Shown: positions 9,621-21,125, counted from the first letter of the stretch. The stretch: DNA of 64,000 nucleotides from Rhizomys pruinosus (GCA_009823505.1 VZQC01005922.1:717355-781354); one strand, 5' to 3'. The notes: generated by a model not told the origin, from the letters alone. Numbers and translations are program-made.

Positions 9621-10021
9621 GGAATGGTCTCTCACTAAACCTGGAGCTTGCCCATTAGACTAGGCTGACCAGCAAGTCCACAGGACCCACTATACCCACC
9701 TCTCCAATACCAGCATTACGAATGTGCATCACAACACCCATCTTTCTTTATATGGGTCCTGGGAGTGGAACTCAGATCCTCCTGCTTCACAGAAAACACT
9801 TTACCTACTGAGCCATCTCCAGCCCTCATATATACACACATAGCCTGAAGGTAATTCTATACAATATCTCAGTGCACCTGCTTTTTGACTGCAGCCCGTC
9901 ACCCGAGGTCAGGCAGGAGTGGAATATTCCACTTCAGGACATTATGCCAGTCCTCAAAATGTTTTGGATTTTGGAGCACTTTATATTTTGGATTGGGAAT
10001 CAGGGATGCTCAATCTATACG

Positions 10022-10435
10022 GGGAAGACACACAACAAACACGCAGAAAGTTCATCTGAAGTGAATTCCACTGGGTTACGTCTGATCCCATGGAGCCAGA
10101 GAAGGATGGCCTTAGAATTCTTCATCACACGCTGGGGAGAGGCGCCGGCAGAAGCATCAGTGTGTTCTTGATATAATGTATGCAAAGCTGCCTGAACAAA
10201 AGGCAATTCTTGCTGCGCTCCAAGAGCGTGTGAACCAGAATTAGCCCTGACCAGCTGATCAATGGAGCTATAGATTAACCCAGGAGGCAGGAGGGCCCCT
10301 GTGTGTCTGGCTGCCTTGAGGGTAAAACACAGGGAAAAGGAGCTTTGACCAGACATCGGATCCCTTTCTCTTAATATAAACTTCAAAAGTTCTGTGGTTG
10401 CAGCCACCTCCTAATGCTCACACCTCAGTGATAAT
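10022..10435. other. Non-repetitive stretch
   Basis: Contains a 130-codon minus-strand open frame (10015-10407) with no recognisable domain. Its 3' end lies inside the transposon fossil. No splice structure or codon signature was evident, so it is not called a gene. Confidence 0.4.
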
Positions 10436-10439
10436 TGCG

Positions 10440-10768
10440 TGCACGTGCATGTGTGTGTGTGTGTCTGTGTGTGCATTCGCATGTATATGTATGAGCGTGC
10501 ATTTGAGACCAGCCTTATGTGTCTTCCTCAGTTATGGTCCATCTTATTACTTGAGGCAAGCTCTCTCTGCTTCCCCTGAGTATTGCCGGTTTGGCTAGAC
10601 TGGCCATCCAGTGAGCCCAGGATGCCTGGCTCTGTCTTTCCAACTCTGGAATTATAGCACATACCATCATGCCTGTTTTGGTTTTTTTTTACATAAATTC
10701 TGGGGACCGAGCTCAGAGCCTCATTTTTGGGCAGCAAGCACTTTACTGAGTGATCTCCCCAGGCGGTA
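10440..10768 (-). mobile_element. B4 SINE, antisense, with GT tract
   Basis: Starts with a GT-rich tail, passes through a decayed B1-like half and ends with the reverse complement of the tRNA-like head (GAGTGATCTCCCCA). Confidence 0.65.
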
Positions 10769-11340
10769 ACCCCCAGTGTTATCTTGTGCCTGGGGTTACA
10801 ATGTGCCCAGCACACATTCTGCCCTGGAATCCACTACCCAAGACGTACAGACCCTAACAGAGTACAGGACACAAAGGGGCTATCATCTCATTTGCCATTG
10901 CTACCCGTCACAGCCATAAGAAGCCTGCACACTGTAAATTCCTAGGGGGACAGCAAACCCCATATGGGACATAAACAAATAGTGGCCGTCTGCACTAGTT
11001 AAGAGTGTGTGGAGCTCACCAGGAAGTGGGGACCACCATGTTCTTCCCAAGCTCACACGTAGACAGGGAAGTTTGATCACACTTGTTATCAGGGCTCTCT
11101 ACAGTGAAACGCTGAAACGACAGCTGTCTTAGCTTTCTGTCCTGTCAAAACACCCAACCTAAAAGGTGAATTCTGGCTCGTGATTTCACAGGCTCCAGTG
11201 CACTTGACCCCACCACCTTAGGCCAGTGACAAGTGGGGTAATATGCAGAGCAAACTGATCTAATGGAAACCAGGAAGGTAGGAAGCAAGGTCCCAATTTA
11301 CCCTTCAATGAAGAGCAGTCCCAATGACCTCCAATTAGGA
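10769..11340. other. No recognised feature
   Basis: No repeat family or coding signature recognised. Confidence 0.5.
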
Positions 11341-11343
11341 CCC

Positions 11344-11344
<1 letters not shown>

Positions 11345-11394
<50 letters not shown>

Positions 11395-11454
11395 CATAGA
11401 GACATAGAGACATAGAGACATAGAGACATAGAGACATAGAGACATAGATACATA
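11345..11454 (+). repeat. (GATA)n / (GACATA-GA)n tract
   Basis: Pure TAGA repeats pass into ACATAGAG octamers. The three minus-strand frames rich in YLSIYLSIY are products of this tract. Confidence 0.97.
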
Positions 11455-12200
11455 GATGTCATAAGGACCAGGAGACAGGGAGAGGAGACCATAGCAGATA
11501 TAAGACTGTAACCCATTTTGAAATCTAGGAAATGAATGGAGAAGAACTGACCTTCCAAAAAGGTCCAAGATTCTGTCCTTAGTGAGGTGCAGAGGCAAAT
11601 TAAGGGAAAATGGTCTCTGGGTCCAGCTATCGAGAAGCTCAGCACGCATGGTGAGGGCCAGGAGAAAGCCAAGGTAAAAGGCCACAGCATGTGAGAGCCC
11701 AGGTGGAGAAAGTTAGGGAGGGCACCATTAGTGCCAAGAGAGCCTGACTGGCAAGGAGTTCATCAGGGACCCCACTCTAGACAGGCCCAGCACAGTGGAA
11801 GTAGACACTAGGGACAGGAGAGACACAATGGAGTCACAACCTTCTGTCCCACTCCTAGCTCAGGCCTTGTACAAGGACATACAAAGTCATGCGGAAAAGA
11901 GGTCCCAAGGCCTGATGCTTGGGTAACCAATAACATGTCAAGCCCCTTCACTGTGTAGCAAAGCACCATCAACACCGGAGGGCTCCCCTCTCACCTCGAG
12001 TGTTCTGTTCTTAAACATGAATCTGTAGTCAGTGATCACCAGGCACTGAGGAGATCCTCTAACAGAAAAGGAGAATCCAACACACTGGGGCACAGTAAAT
12101 AGAACAAGAATCAAGTTCTGGGATAAGGAGCAGGCACAAAGAGCTCTTGGAGAGTGAAATGATAAAGGCAGAAGGGAGGAGAAGAAAGACCAAAAGGTGG
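11455..12200. other. No recognised feature
   Basis: Single-copy-looking DNA with no SINE, LTR or coding signature. Confidence 0.5.
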
Positions 12201-12203
12201 GAC

Positions 12204-12425
12204 AGGAAGTAGCTCAGGAGATGGGTCAGTTGGTAAAGTCTTTGCCTTACAAGCAAAAAGATCCAAGTTCAATCCCCAGCACCCACATAAAAAAGCCAGT
12301 CAGTGGTGTGTGCCTGTAATCAGTGCTGGGGGCCAGAGACAGGCTAATTCCAGGAGCTCGCCAAGTAGACCCAGGGAGCTCCTGGTTCAGAAAGAGAGCC
12401 TGTCTCAAAAATCAAGATGGAAAGA
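12204..12425 (+). mobile_element. B4 SINE
   Basis: Has the tRNA-derived left half (GGAGATGGGTCAGTTGGTAA, TCAATCCCCAGCACCCACAT), AAAAAAGCCAG and the B1-like right half ending in AGCCTGTCTCAAAAATCAAG. Confidence 0.8.
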
Positions 12426-12645
12426 CATACACACAGAAATATAGGTACACACACACACAAACACCTACACACAGAGACCCACGTATACACATACAAACCT
12501 ATACACACAGAGAGACCACTCATATACAGATGTGCACACACAGTCATACACACATAGACATATGCATACATACAAACCTACACATACACACAGACACATA
12601 CCTACACATAGATACACAAACACACACACACACACACACACACAG
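12426..12645 (+). repeat. CA-rich imperfect tract
   Basis: Degenerate ACACA/ATACACA/ACCTACACA sequence following the B4 tail, ending in pure CA. Histidine/threonine-rich frames across it are composition artefacts. Confidence 0.9.
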
Positions 12646-13055
12646 CTAGATCCTCAAGGCTGTTGACAGGGAGGGAAATCAAGTCTTCTCATGAAGAAAC
12701 TAGAGCATTGTTAGACCTTTAACTCTGTACCAGTGCACCCAGTCTTGATCCCAAGGGACCTGTAGTTGTTGACTGCCCAGGGCATCAGTACAGAGGCGCC
12801 ACACCCTTGCATCGCTGCCCTCAGCCTGAAATTGTTCTTTCTCTTAAAGTAGGATCTCTCGACTTCCCCCCATCCCAACCCTGCCATCCAAAACTCCCTC
12901 AGAGTATTTTCTTAATGAATCTCTTTTACAGAAGCCCATGTCTTTTGAGAAGGAACACTTATAGATAGGTAAGGATGCCCAAGTTTTACCCCCATGACCC
13001 TGTTGTTAGAGAGCTATTGGAAGATCTACTTCAGCAGAAAGATGGTGTGAAATAA
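12646..13055. other. No recognised feature
   Basis: No repeat family or coding signature recognised. Confidence 0.5.
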
Positions 13056-13625
13056 GGAAGGAGGTCGGAATCCATCGCAAGCTACAAAAGGCAAAGTGAA
13101 GCCCTGAGACCCAGAGTATGAGAGGAACAGAGCAGGACCACGGACCCAAGTCCAGGAAAAGAGGAAAAGAAGAGAGGGGAAATTTAGCTATGTGGGAAGG
13201 AAGACTGATTCACATTGAACTGATCTGATGCAGCGCTTAGAAAAGAAGCGGTGATGAGCACACGGAAATCTCAATAAAGGGGAAACATCCGGGTGTTAAC
13301 CCCCAGAACATCACCCTCAGCTACACTTTGCAGTAAGTGTAATTTACTGTCATAATGACATAAACACTATTGATTGAGCCAAAAGCTGTGAGAAAAGCAT
13401 CCTGAGGGTGAAAGAAGGGCCAAGGGAGGGAAGTTCACGGAGGGCTCAGTCACCAGCTCCCATTGCAGTCAACAGGCAATGTTCAAAATGAATCAGCCGC
13501 AAAATGGCACCATCAGCACGGTATTAGAGAAATGGAAGTAGATATTAGCAGTGACTATTGCAAACGGAAATCCATTTGGCATAAATGTGTCCTTTTAAAA
13601 TGCAATACTTTCAAAGGGGAGAACC
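13056..13625. other. Non-repetitive, possible conserved non-coding block
   Basis: Repeat-free and A/T-balanced, with motifs such as TAATTTACTGTCATAATGAC and TTCAAAATGAATCAGCCGCA. No open frame worth calling. Interpreted as candidate regulatory DNA from composition only. Confidence 0.3.
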
Positions 13626-13637
13626 GTGGTCTCTAAT

Positions 13638-13662
13638 AGAACACACACACACACACACACAT
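13638..13662 (+). repeat. (AC)n microsatellite
   Basis: Short pure AC tract followed by CATCCATCCATGCATGCA. Confidence 0.95.
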
Positions 13663-14545
13663 ACACATGCACATCCATCCATGCATGCACAAAAGAAGCC
13701 TGTTACTGACATGGGAAGAAGCCTGGCTAGCCACTGGGGAAAGGAGGTGTAGAGCCCAGACCCCTTCACCCCAGCCAACAGCCAACACGTTTCCAGACTT
13801 GAGAATGAGGCCCCTGGAGATTAACACACTCCCAGCTGACCCAACTGGCCCCAGCCACATGAGCAGCCCCAGCTGAGCTTAGACTAACCCAGAACACAAG
13901 AACTACACAGCAGATGCTAAACAGATGATGGATGTTTTTATAACCCACTGTGTTTGGGGAAACTTTGCTATGCACTAAGAGGAAAGGGATATATATAGCT
14001 CCTACAAGAATCAGCATGTGTGCTTAGGAGCTGTGAGGTTGACAGTGTATGGAGGAAATAAATACCATGGTTCAGAATGTCCTGTAACCTCCAATCCTAT
14101 CTCCAACACTTGAATACCAGTTCCTAGCAACTGTTCTTGCCAGGAAATAGGCACAAGATCCCCCAAGGGGACAGAGGAGACCTCAAACGTGTCCTCTAGT
14201 TGTACCCTAATGCTGCCCTGAGTTCTGAGCTGCACAGCTGCTGATGACAAAAAGGAAAGTGGCCTTCCGAGCAGCTCTGGGAAGCCAGAGATTTAACCAC
14301 TATAGTGTATTGATCTCGTGATCAAATTTTAAGATGTTTCATCTGCCACCATTTCCAGTAGCCATGCCAGCAGCCTCCCAGGTCCATGAGCCAGAGGGAA
14401 GTGAAAGAGTCCCCATCTTGTCCTCCTGGAGCTGTGGGAGGCCTGTGCTTCCTTGACCTGGTCAGAATGGTGGTGAAATGATGGAATAGAAGCCTTATCT
14501 CAGATCTGGTTCTCTCCATGTCTCTCCTGGTGCTAGGCCTGTGCT
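13663..14545. other. No recognised feature
   Basis: Single-copy-looking DNA. Short frames on both strands show no domain. Confidence 0.5.
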
Positions 14546-14546
14546 C

Positions 14547-14716
14547 TGTGTGTGTGTGTGTGCGTGCATGCGTGTGTGTGTGTGTGTGCGTGTGTGTGTG
14601 CGTGTGTGTGTGCACGTGTCTGTGCGTGTGTGTGCGTGTGTGCGCGTGTGTGTGTGCACGTGTGTGTGTGTGCTTGCGTGTGTGCGTGTGTGTGTGTGTG
14701 TGTGTGGTGTGTGTGA
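14547..14716 (+). repeat. Long (TG)n tract with TGCG/CACG interruptions
   Basis: About 170 bp of alternating purine-pyrimidine sequence. Frames of MCVCVCVC or HTHTHTRTH type over it are not genes. Confidence 0.97.
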
Positions 14717-14919
14717 TTTCAGGGACCCTGGTAAGAACAGGCAAAGAGCACGCAGGCCCACCCAGTGCTCTGACTCAGAGCCTTCCAGAAGCCTGTCTGT
14801 AGCAGTGGGGCTGTTGAGGGCCGAGGGCTTGCATCCTTTACTTGCTCTGCAAAATGCCCTGACACAGGATGGTCTCCCGCCCCTCATCCTCACCAGGAGC
14901 CACAGCTTTTCTTTCTAAA

Positions 14920-14955
14920 ATTTTTTTACATTTATTTATTTACTCTGTGTTTGTA

Positions 14956-14998
<43 letters not shown>

Positions 14999-15146
14999 AT
15001 GCAAGGATGCCAGAGTCCATGTTGAGGTCAGAGGACAACTGCAGGTATTAATTCTTTCCTTCTACTGTGTGGGTCCCAGTGATGGAGCTCAGGTCATCAG
15101 GCTCGGTGCAAGCATCATTACCCATAGAGTCATCTCACCGGCCCCT
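14920..15146 (-). mobile_element. B3 SINE, antisense, with (GT)n tail
   Basis: Ends in GAGTCATCTCACCGGCCCC, the reverse complement of a B3-type head, and contains TCAGAGGACAACTGCAGG. The left (tail) side is expanded into GT at 14949-14997. Confidence 0.75.
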
Positions 15147-15148
15147 GT

Positions 15149-15149
15149 C

Positions 15150-15195
<46 letters not shown>

Positions 15196-15200
15196 TGTGT
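15149..15200 (+). repeat. (GT)n microsatellite
   Basis: Third long TG tract within 650 bp. It lies between an antisense B3 and an antisense B4 and probably derives from the B4 tail. Confidence 0.95.
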
Positions 15201-15202
15201 GC

Positions 15203-15468
15203 ATCTATGTTCATATATGTCCAGGTACATGTGCGCATGTATATACATGTATGTGAAGACCAGGGGACAACTTTGGGTCTTGATATCCACTTTTTTGAGA
15301 CAGGGTCTCTCACTAGCCTAAAACTCACCAGGTGGGCTAGACTGGTGATTGGTGAGTCCCAGCGATCTGCTTGTGTCTGCTTTCCCAGCACGTCTTACAC
15401 AGGTTCTGGAGATGGAGCTCAGGTACTCACTGACTACCTTATCTCCCGAGCAATGAGCTTTTCTAAGA
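15203..15468 (-). mobile_element. B4 SINE, antisense
   Basis: Includes GAGACAGGGTCTCTCACTAG and GGAGATGGAGCTCAGG, ending in ACCTTATCTCCCGAGCA. Confidence 0.7.
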
Positions 15469-15507
15469 TCCAAGGTTGGGGGTATTTCCCAAGACCACCT
15501 GAAGCAT

Positions 15508-15870
15508 AGCTCTCTTCACAATAGCAAGGAGCTGGAACCAACCCAAGTGCCCCTCAACTGACGAGTGGATAGAGAAAATGTGGTACATCTACACAATGGA
15601 GTTCTATGGGGCGGTAAAGAAAGATGACATCATGAGCTTTGCAGGTAAATGGCTGGAGCTAGAAGACATCATGCTGAGTGAAGTAACACAGTCCCAGAAA
15701 AACAAACAACGAATGGTATCCCTCATCTGTGGATGCTAGCACCAAATTACCTAATCGTATGGCAAACTGAGCAATGTCAATGTGATCTGAAAACAACTGT
15801 GCTCTTATATTGTGAATCCCTTAAAAAAATAAACAAATAAAAAAATAAACAAATAATTTTAAAAATGATC
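15508..15870 (+). mobile_element. L1 3' end fragment
   Basis: Matches the end of ORF2 (codons for SRIWTKEN-like region, AGTGGATAGAGAAAATGTGG, AATGGAGTTCTATGGGGCGG) and the start of the 3' UTR, ending in an A/T-rich AATAAACAAATAA tail. Strongly 5'-truncated. Confidence 0.85.
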
Positions 15871-16230
15871 CAAAGTCAACAAAACTCAGTTTGACCTGTG
15901 GAACCTGGGGACTTTCCTGGCTTTGATTCTAAGTTGCCAGCTGCATCATGCACTACCCCCCCCCTCAGCTGACGGTAAGGCACTCACACTACCCAGCCCT
16001 GTCACCTTCACACCCAATGTCATCAATGATCACAGGGTCATAATTAAGAGAAATGACCATAGCACCTCACCCTAGAGGCCCCTCTGCTTTCTCCCCTCCT
16101 CCTTTAATCATAATTGGCAACACGCAGCCCTGCGTTCCAGAAAAATCTGAGACCTCATCTGCTAGATCAAGCCTTCCATGCACAGGTAAAATAAAACACT
16201 AGCACACATTAATCCTACCCAGCAGAAAGA
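15871..16230. other. Non-repetitive stretch
   Basis: Contains TTTAATCATAATTGGCAACA and a short C run. No repeat family recognised. Confidence 0.4.
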
Positions 16231-16731
16231 ATGGCCGAAAGTGAGGATTTACAGGGGTTAATCGGAGAGCAGGCCGTTAGACCCTCCCCCACTGAATTAG
16301 AGAACACAGTCACTGAAAAGTCTCCTCCAGCAAGCTGTCCAGGGAGAGGAGAGGCCAGTTGTGATGATCTTGGCCCCTATCTTCACCAGCTAAACCATCC
16401 ACTTGGTCCTCTGGCTCCTGTTGAGGGACACTCATGCCCTCACAGGTGTTACCATGTTCAGCTATGTCTCCCAACCAGAAGGGAAAGATGTTGTTTGTGG
16501 TACGAGCCACAGAATATACTTCATTGTAAAAGATTACAGTGTTTTGAGAAAGACCAGCAAACCTGCTGTCTTTACAGTAGTTCAAGTAGCTTCTATCTAA
16601 AAATCTCTCATATTGAGTTAGACAGACTACACCGACACATAAAATCTAGGGCATTCCCTAAAATAAAGGGTGGTGGCTCACTGACGAACAAGTGCAGAAA
16701 TGGGGAGGTCGGTTCTCTCCTTCCACCATGA
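16231..16731 (+). other. 166-codon open frame in non-SINE DNA, unlikely to be a gene
   Basis: Longest frame in the window outside recognised repeats and the provirus. The ATG has a purine at -3 and G at +4. The translation is Cys/Ser-rich with no recognisable domain, no signal peptide and no membrane span. No promoter, splice or polyadenylation support is visible, and 500 bp open by chance in 64 kb is plausible. Listed so it can be checked. Confidence 0.12.
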
Positions 16732-17380
16732 GAGTCTGAAGGCTAAAGCTCAGGTTGCCAGGCTTGGTGTCAGGCGCCATATTGCCAGACCCAGGAAGAA
16801 GCTGGGTTTCTATAACTAAGCTTTATTCTCCAGATCAAAGTTGCCATAGCTAGAGCCAAGGCTTCCATGCTAGCATACTCCCCAGGAAACAGGATCCAGG
16901 CTTTGGATAAGCAGGAACTTTCAGATACATGACATCAGTGTCCCATTTGTGACATCTGAGGACATAGTCACATGCACACCCCATTCCATCTGGACTCCTT
17001 CAGCCCCCTTGGACCTGCCTGGAACTGTCAGGCAGACACCATCAATCCTGCCTCCCATCTGCCGCTGTAACTATTCTACCCAACCTTCCACTGCCAAGAG
17101 CAGGTTTGCTAAAATACAAGTTTGATCCTTGCTTAAAATCCCACAGAACAATCTCAGGCCTGGCATTCAAAGCCAGTCTTATCTGGTCCTCATAGATGTT
17201 TCATGTCTCACCATTCCCGCATGTTGTCACCTTGATAAATCCCATTTCCTCATCATAATCCATCCCAGATAACCTCTAGGGACAGCAGAGACTCAAGGGA
17301 CAGCAGAGACTCAAGACCCTGCAGCACTTCACCTGTTCCTGACTCATTCAGACCCTCTTGCAATACCCATCACTAGGCCA
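16732..17380. other. No recognised feature
   Basis: Contains a short duplication (GGGACAGCAGAGACTCAAG twice near 17279-17315). No family recognised. Confidence 0.45.
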
Positions 17381-17382
17381 AG

Positions 17383-17766
17383 TTTTGAATCCCTGCTTTT
17401 GGAGCATAAATATCCCACAAAGGCCCATGTGTGGAAGGCTTGGTCCCCAGTCTGTGGTGCTACTGGATCGTGGAGCATCCTTTGAGAAGAGGAGCCTGCG
17501 GGAGCAAGTTGGAATGGAATCTGTTTTCCTTCCACTTTCCATCTATGGCATAAGTGGTTTTGCTCCCTGTGTGCTCACACCATGATGCACTGCCTTGCCG
17601 CAGGCCCAAAGCAACAGGACCAACCAACCTGGACTGAGCTCTTCAAAGTCTATGTTATAATCATATTCCCTAAAATGAAATTGATGGGTTTGTGAAATAA
17701 AACAAATCTTTCCTTTCTATAAGTTGATTATTTCAGGTATTTGTTAGGGTGACTGAAAACTAACAC
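17383..17766 (+). mobile_element. MaLR-like mammalian LTR
   Basis: CCCACAAAGGCCCATGTGTG, CCCAAAGCAACAGGACCAAC and the end TATTTCAGGTATTTGTTAGG with GAAAACTAACACAG resemble an old mammalian-wide LTR of MaLR type. The family name is uncertain. Confidence 0.45.
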
Positions 17767-19290
17767 AGTCCCCCTTGATCTGGAAGGATCATGGGAGAGA
17801 TTGGGTCTTCTGGGACTCGGGTGCCTGGTTTACAGTATTCCTTGATACTGCTTGGCAAGAACAAACAGAATTCAACCTACCTGCACAATACATCTGCCAG
17901 AGGTAGAACAAATCCCAATTAGCACAGCAAGTGAATTTTGTTGTCTCTATTTAAGGGCACATGAAGTAATTAGGGCTTAGTATACAGAGAACTTTGAGTG
18001 TGAAGACAGATGGAACCACGTGTCACAACATAGAAAACTAAAGAGGAACTATGAATGCTGAGCATGGGTAGGAAGTGACACCTCTGGGTGGGCTTCCTCC
18101 TAGAAGAGGGAAGTATTATTCAGGGTTCAGAGAAGGGAACTGGCCAACACTTCTGTCATCTGTGGACATGGAAAGCGGCCCTGAAGGAGACGTACTTGCT
18201 CAAGGTCTCAAACCAGGATCTGTCTGAATCTAAGGTGTGCGCACTTGCATTCTCTGGCCAGGGGAGTTGAGCTCACCTTCTTTCATCTCTGAGTCCACGG
18301 AGCTCCACACACCGGGGGCTGGGGCCTCCCATGAGCATCTTCGTAGACGCTGGTACCCTGCAACTTCTTGGTCCCTCAACTACCATAGGGCATATGGGCC
18401 ACTCTGCGTGGTTCTGTGGCTGACCTCCAACCAACCACACTCCCAAGCTCCTGGCTTCTCTGGCTGTGTCCAGACACAGAGATGAGAGGCTGTGGAAAGA
18501 CAGCAAAAGGGCCCCACAGGGAGTGGCCTTTCCAGTGAAAGTAAGAGATGGGGGAGTGAGAGGAACGCCGATGAGCAACGCCCTCATCCTCCTCCCTCCC
18601 TCCCAGGGATTAACCAAAGCATGTATTGTCCGTACTGCCCCACCACAGTGTCCTAGGTGGCCAGGAATGTGCTCTTGATTCATGTCCAGCTGTGTCTAAT
18701 GACTCCCAGTCCCCCTTCCCTCCATTGTTCCAGATGAAGCGTTCACACTCAAGCCTTACCTCAGTTCTACATTCTGGTCAACCTAAGCTCAGGCACCGTT
18801 CTGGTCGCCATCTTTTTTTATCCATTATTCCCAACCCCACCCTTCATCTTCCTCCCTATCTGATGCATCCATTCCCATATACTGGGTAGATTCCCTGAAG
18901 GAAGCAACATCCTTGTGTTGACACAAAAAGCAGAGCTGTCACCCCCAAGAGGATAAGAGGTGGTTTATCCCAGAGCCACAGGTGAGTGAGCCTGGGAACA
19001 TGGATTCATGTTACTCCAAATTCCATGGTCCAGTGCGGAAGCAGTTTCATGAGGCTTTTTTTATAGTGATAGAATAAAGTCATAAAGCAAGACACTTTTC
19101 AAATACATTGGTTGAAATGTCAGGTAGGCAAGTTACAGCAAAGATGGAAACCTTTGCTATCTGCTTCAGATGTGATCTGAGGACATTCTTAGCCTTTTGG
19201 TTGGCGGAAGCTAGGGGTCTGTTAAATTAACACATTTCAACAGTTTCACTTGATAATCGCAAGGATGTTAGCTCAGAGACAAGAAAAGGC
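17767..19290. other. No recognised feature
   Basis: Longest quiet stretch in the left half. A 136-codon minus-strand frame (18273-18683) has no recognisable domain. Confidence 0.45.
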
Positions 19291-19292
19291 TC

Positions 19293-19470
19293 TCGCTGGG
19301 TGTGGTGGCACATGCCATTAATCCCAGCACTTGGGAGGCAGATCTCTGAGAGTTCAAGGCCAGCCTGGTCTACATAGCTAGCTCCAGGACAGCTGGGACT
19401 AAAGGGAGACTCCATCTCAAAAATCAAAAAAAAAAAAAAAAAAAAAGAAAGAAAGAAAAGAAAAGGCTCT
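19293..19470 (+). mobile_element. B1 SINE
   Basis: Carries a small deletion (GGGAGGCAGATCTCTGAGAG lacks the second AGGCAGGC) and a long A-tail grading into AAAGAAAG. Confidence 0.9.
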
Positions 19471-19493
19471 TAAGAGTGTTAAAGCTAGCCCAA

Positions 19494-19678
19494 AATGGGC
19501 CTGCAAGATGGCTCAGAGGGTAGGAGGCTTGCCACCAACAATGATGACCTGAGTTCAATACCTAGGACCTACATGGTAGGAGACAGCAGACTCCTGAGAG
19601 TTGTCCTCTGACTTCCATATGCATCCCATAGCATGTACACATACAATAAATGTATTTTACTTAATAAATAAATTAAAA
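19494..19678 (+). mobile_element. B3 SINE
   Basis: GCAAGATGGCTCAGAGGGTA, GACCTGAGTTCAATACCTAG and GTTGTCCTCTGACTTCCATA, ending in TAATAAATAAATT. Confidence 0.8.
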
Positions 19679-20127
19679 GGTAGCCCAAGATAGACCGTAA
19701 TGAGGCTCTGGACCTGCAACATTCCAACATCTCCACAGTCATTGAAGTTCTAACAGTTAACAGACCTTGTAGAAGATTCAGTGTAAGGACTGGTTTCTTT
19801 CTGGTACATGGTATAATTTTGACAATGAAGAACAAAACTCTCACCTCAAAGGGAGTAAAAGATCATTTATTCTTCAGCCAAACAAGAGTAGTTGTGACCC
19901 CTGCTCAAGCACTCTTGTTGGGAGACCCAGCCATGTGCAGGGGAGCTCAGGCCCCCTGCAGACCTCTGCTTCTGGCTAGTGTTGTAAGGAAACTGCCATT
20001 TATCTTGGCTTCCTAGAAGCCCTGTGCTCTGAGTTTCTTATATCAAAATGTACTTCAGTCATTAAGACACTGGTACGAGCAATAGTCGTGTAGGAAAAGC
20101 AACTTCATCTCTGTAAATAAATCACCA
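19679..20127. other. No recognised feature
   Basis: No repeat family or coding signature recognised. Confidence 0.5.
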
Positions 20128-20284
20128 CAGCCGGATGTGGTGGCACACGCCTTTAATCCTAGCACTTGGGAGGAGGGGCAGGCAGATCTCTGTGTGTTCA
20201 AGCCCAGCCTGGTCTACAGAGTGAGCTCCAGGTCAGCTGGGACTAAAGGGAGACCCTGTCTCAAAAATATAAATAAATAAATAA
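20128..20284 (+). mobile_element. B1 SINE
   Basis: Near full length, with a tail of AAATAAATAAATAA. Confidence 0.9.
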
Positions 20285-20561
20285 CCACATAGCTCAAAAA
20301 CCTCTTCCACAGTTGAACAAGGCTTAGGGTAGAGTTCTCAGAGTTCAGCCATCACAGCAGTCTCCAGCGCTCTCTGCACAGCCAGTTTGTGTGACAGAAA
20401 AGGCAAAGCCCATCCCACCTCAGGCCACCCCCTCTGCAAATACTCCTCCAGGCAAACCTGTGATGATTTCTGGGCAGAGAAGCCCACAGCCTCAGGGGAG
20501 ACATCCTGACCCTGCTGTGGAAGGGGATCCAGGAGACTCAGCCTCAAGTGCACTGCCCAGT

Positions 20562-20665
20562 AGACACACAAACACACATACACACACACACAGAGGAGAT
20601 AGACAGACAGACAAAAATGGAGACACAGAGACAGAGGCAGAGAGAGAAGACCATGAGGAAACTAC
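20562..20665 (+). repeat. CA- and GACA/GAGA-rich low complexity
   Basis: ACACAAACACACATACACAC passes into AGACAGACAGACA and AGACAGAGGCAGAGAGAG. Confidence 0.85.
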
Positions 20666-21125
20666 ACAAACCCTAGTGTAAACACATGCCTCTAGCTACC
20701 CACCTCCCGGCCTGAGTCCCTGGAACACCCAGCTTTCCCCTGGACCTTGCATATTACATCCCATTCCATTCAGAACAAGATGTTGCTCCAAAACCACCTT
20801 GCATAGGGAACTAGCCATGAATTTGGGATGCAGACCCCTAGCCACATTGGGCGGGAGGACTCAGGTAAGCCTCCCAAGGACCCTCAATTTCTATAGGTCA
20901 GCCATCCCCAGCTCCCACAGCAGTCAACCAGATCCCCCTGTGGCAGCGGTGGGGGGAGGTACCTGGAACTACCCCCATGTCAGCACAGAAGTGGAACTGG
21001 AAGAGGCAGGGGGAGAGTGTTCAATGTCCCTGTCCTCAACGGTCCACCCGGCTGAGCCTTAGGTTCAGCTGAAGTCCAGCCATCAGAACAGGCTGTCTCA
21101 TACTGAGGGCTCGGGAGGGGCCCAC
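20666..21125. other. No recognised feature
   Basis: No repeat family or coding signature recognised. Confidence 0.5.

Larger units (their letters stand above)
9188..9828 (-). mobile_element. B4 SINE, antisense, split by B2 and B1
   Basis: The left piece (9188-9303) ends with AAACAGGGTCT. The right piece resumes with TCTCTCACTAAACCTGGAGC after the GGAA tract and ends in GAGCCATCTCCAGCCCT, the reverse complement of the tRNA-derived head. The two pieces are in correct order, so the inner SINEs inserted into this B4. Confidence 0.75.
9062..10021 (+). mobile_element. Ancient DNA-transposon fossil (Tc/mariner-Tigger-like), split by SINEs
   Basis: The left part, 9062-9187, has AAAATGCTTGGGACCAGAAG and GGGGATGGGACCC. 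The right part, 9830-10021, has ACACATAGCCTGAAGGTAAT, GGATTTTGGAGCA and AGGGATGCTCAAT. These are successive pieces of one mammalian-wide non-autonomous element whose middle holds about 640 bp of rodent SINEs. The exact family name is from memory and uncertain. Confidence 0.6.

Noticed and set aside
10015..10407. 130-codon minus-strand frame as a gene
   Set aside because: It has no domain, its 3' end lies in a transposon fossil, and there is no supporting signal.
11186..11690. Minus-strand frames rich in YLSIYLSIY
   Set aside because: They are translations of the GATA/ACATAGAG tract.
14518..15321. Frames rich in CVCVCV or HTHTHT
   Set aside because: They are translations of TG/CA tracts on the two strands.
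18273..18683. 136-codon minus-strand frame as a gene
   Set aside because: No domain, and overlapping frames on the other strand are equally open. No splice or conservation evidence.
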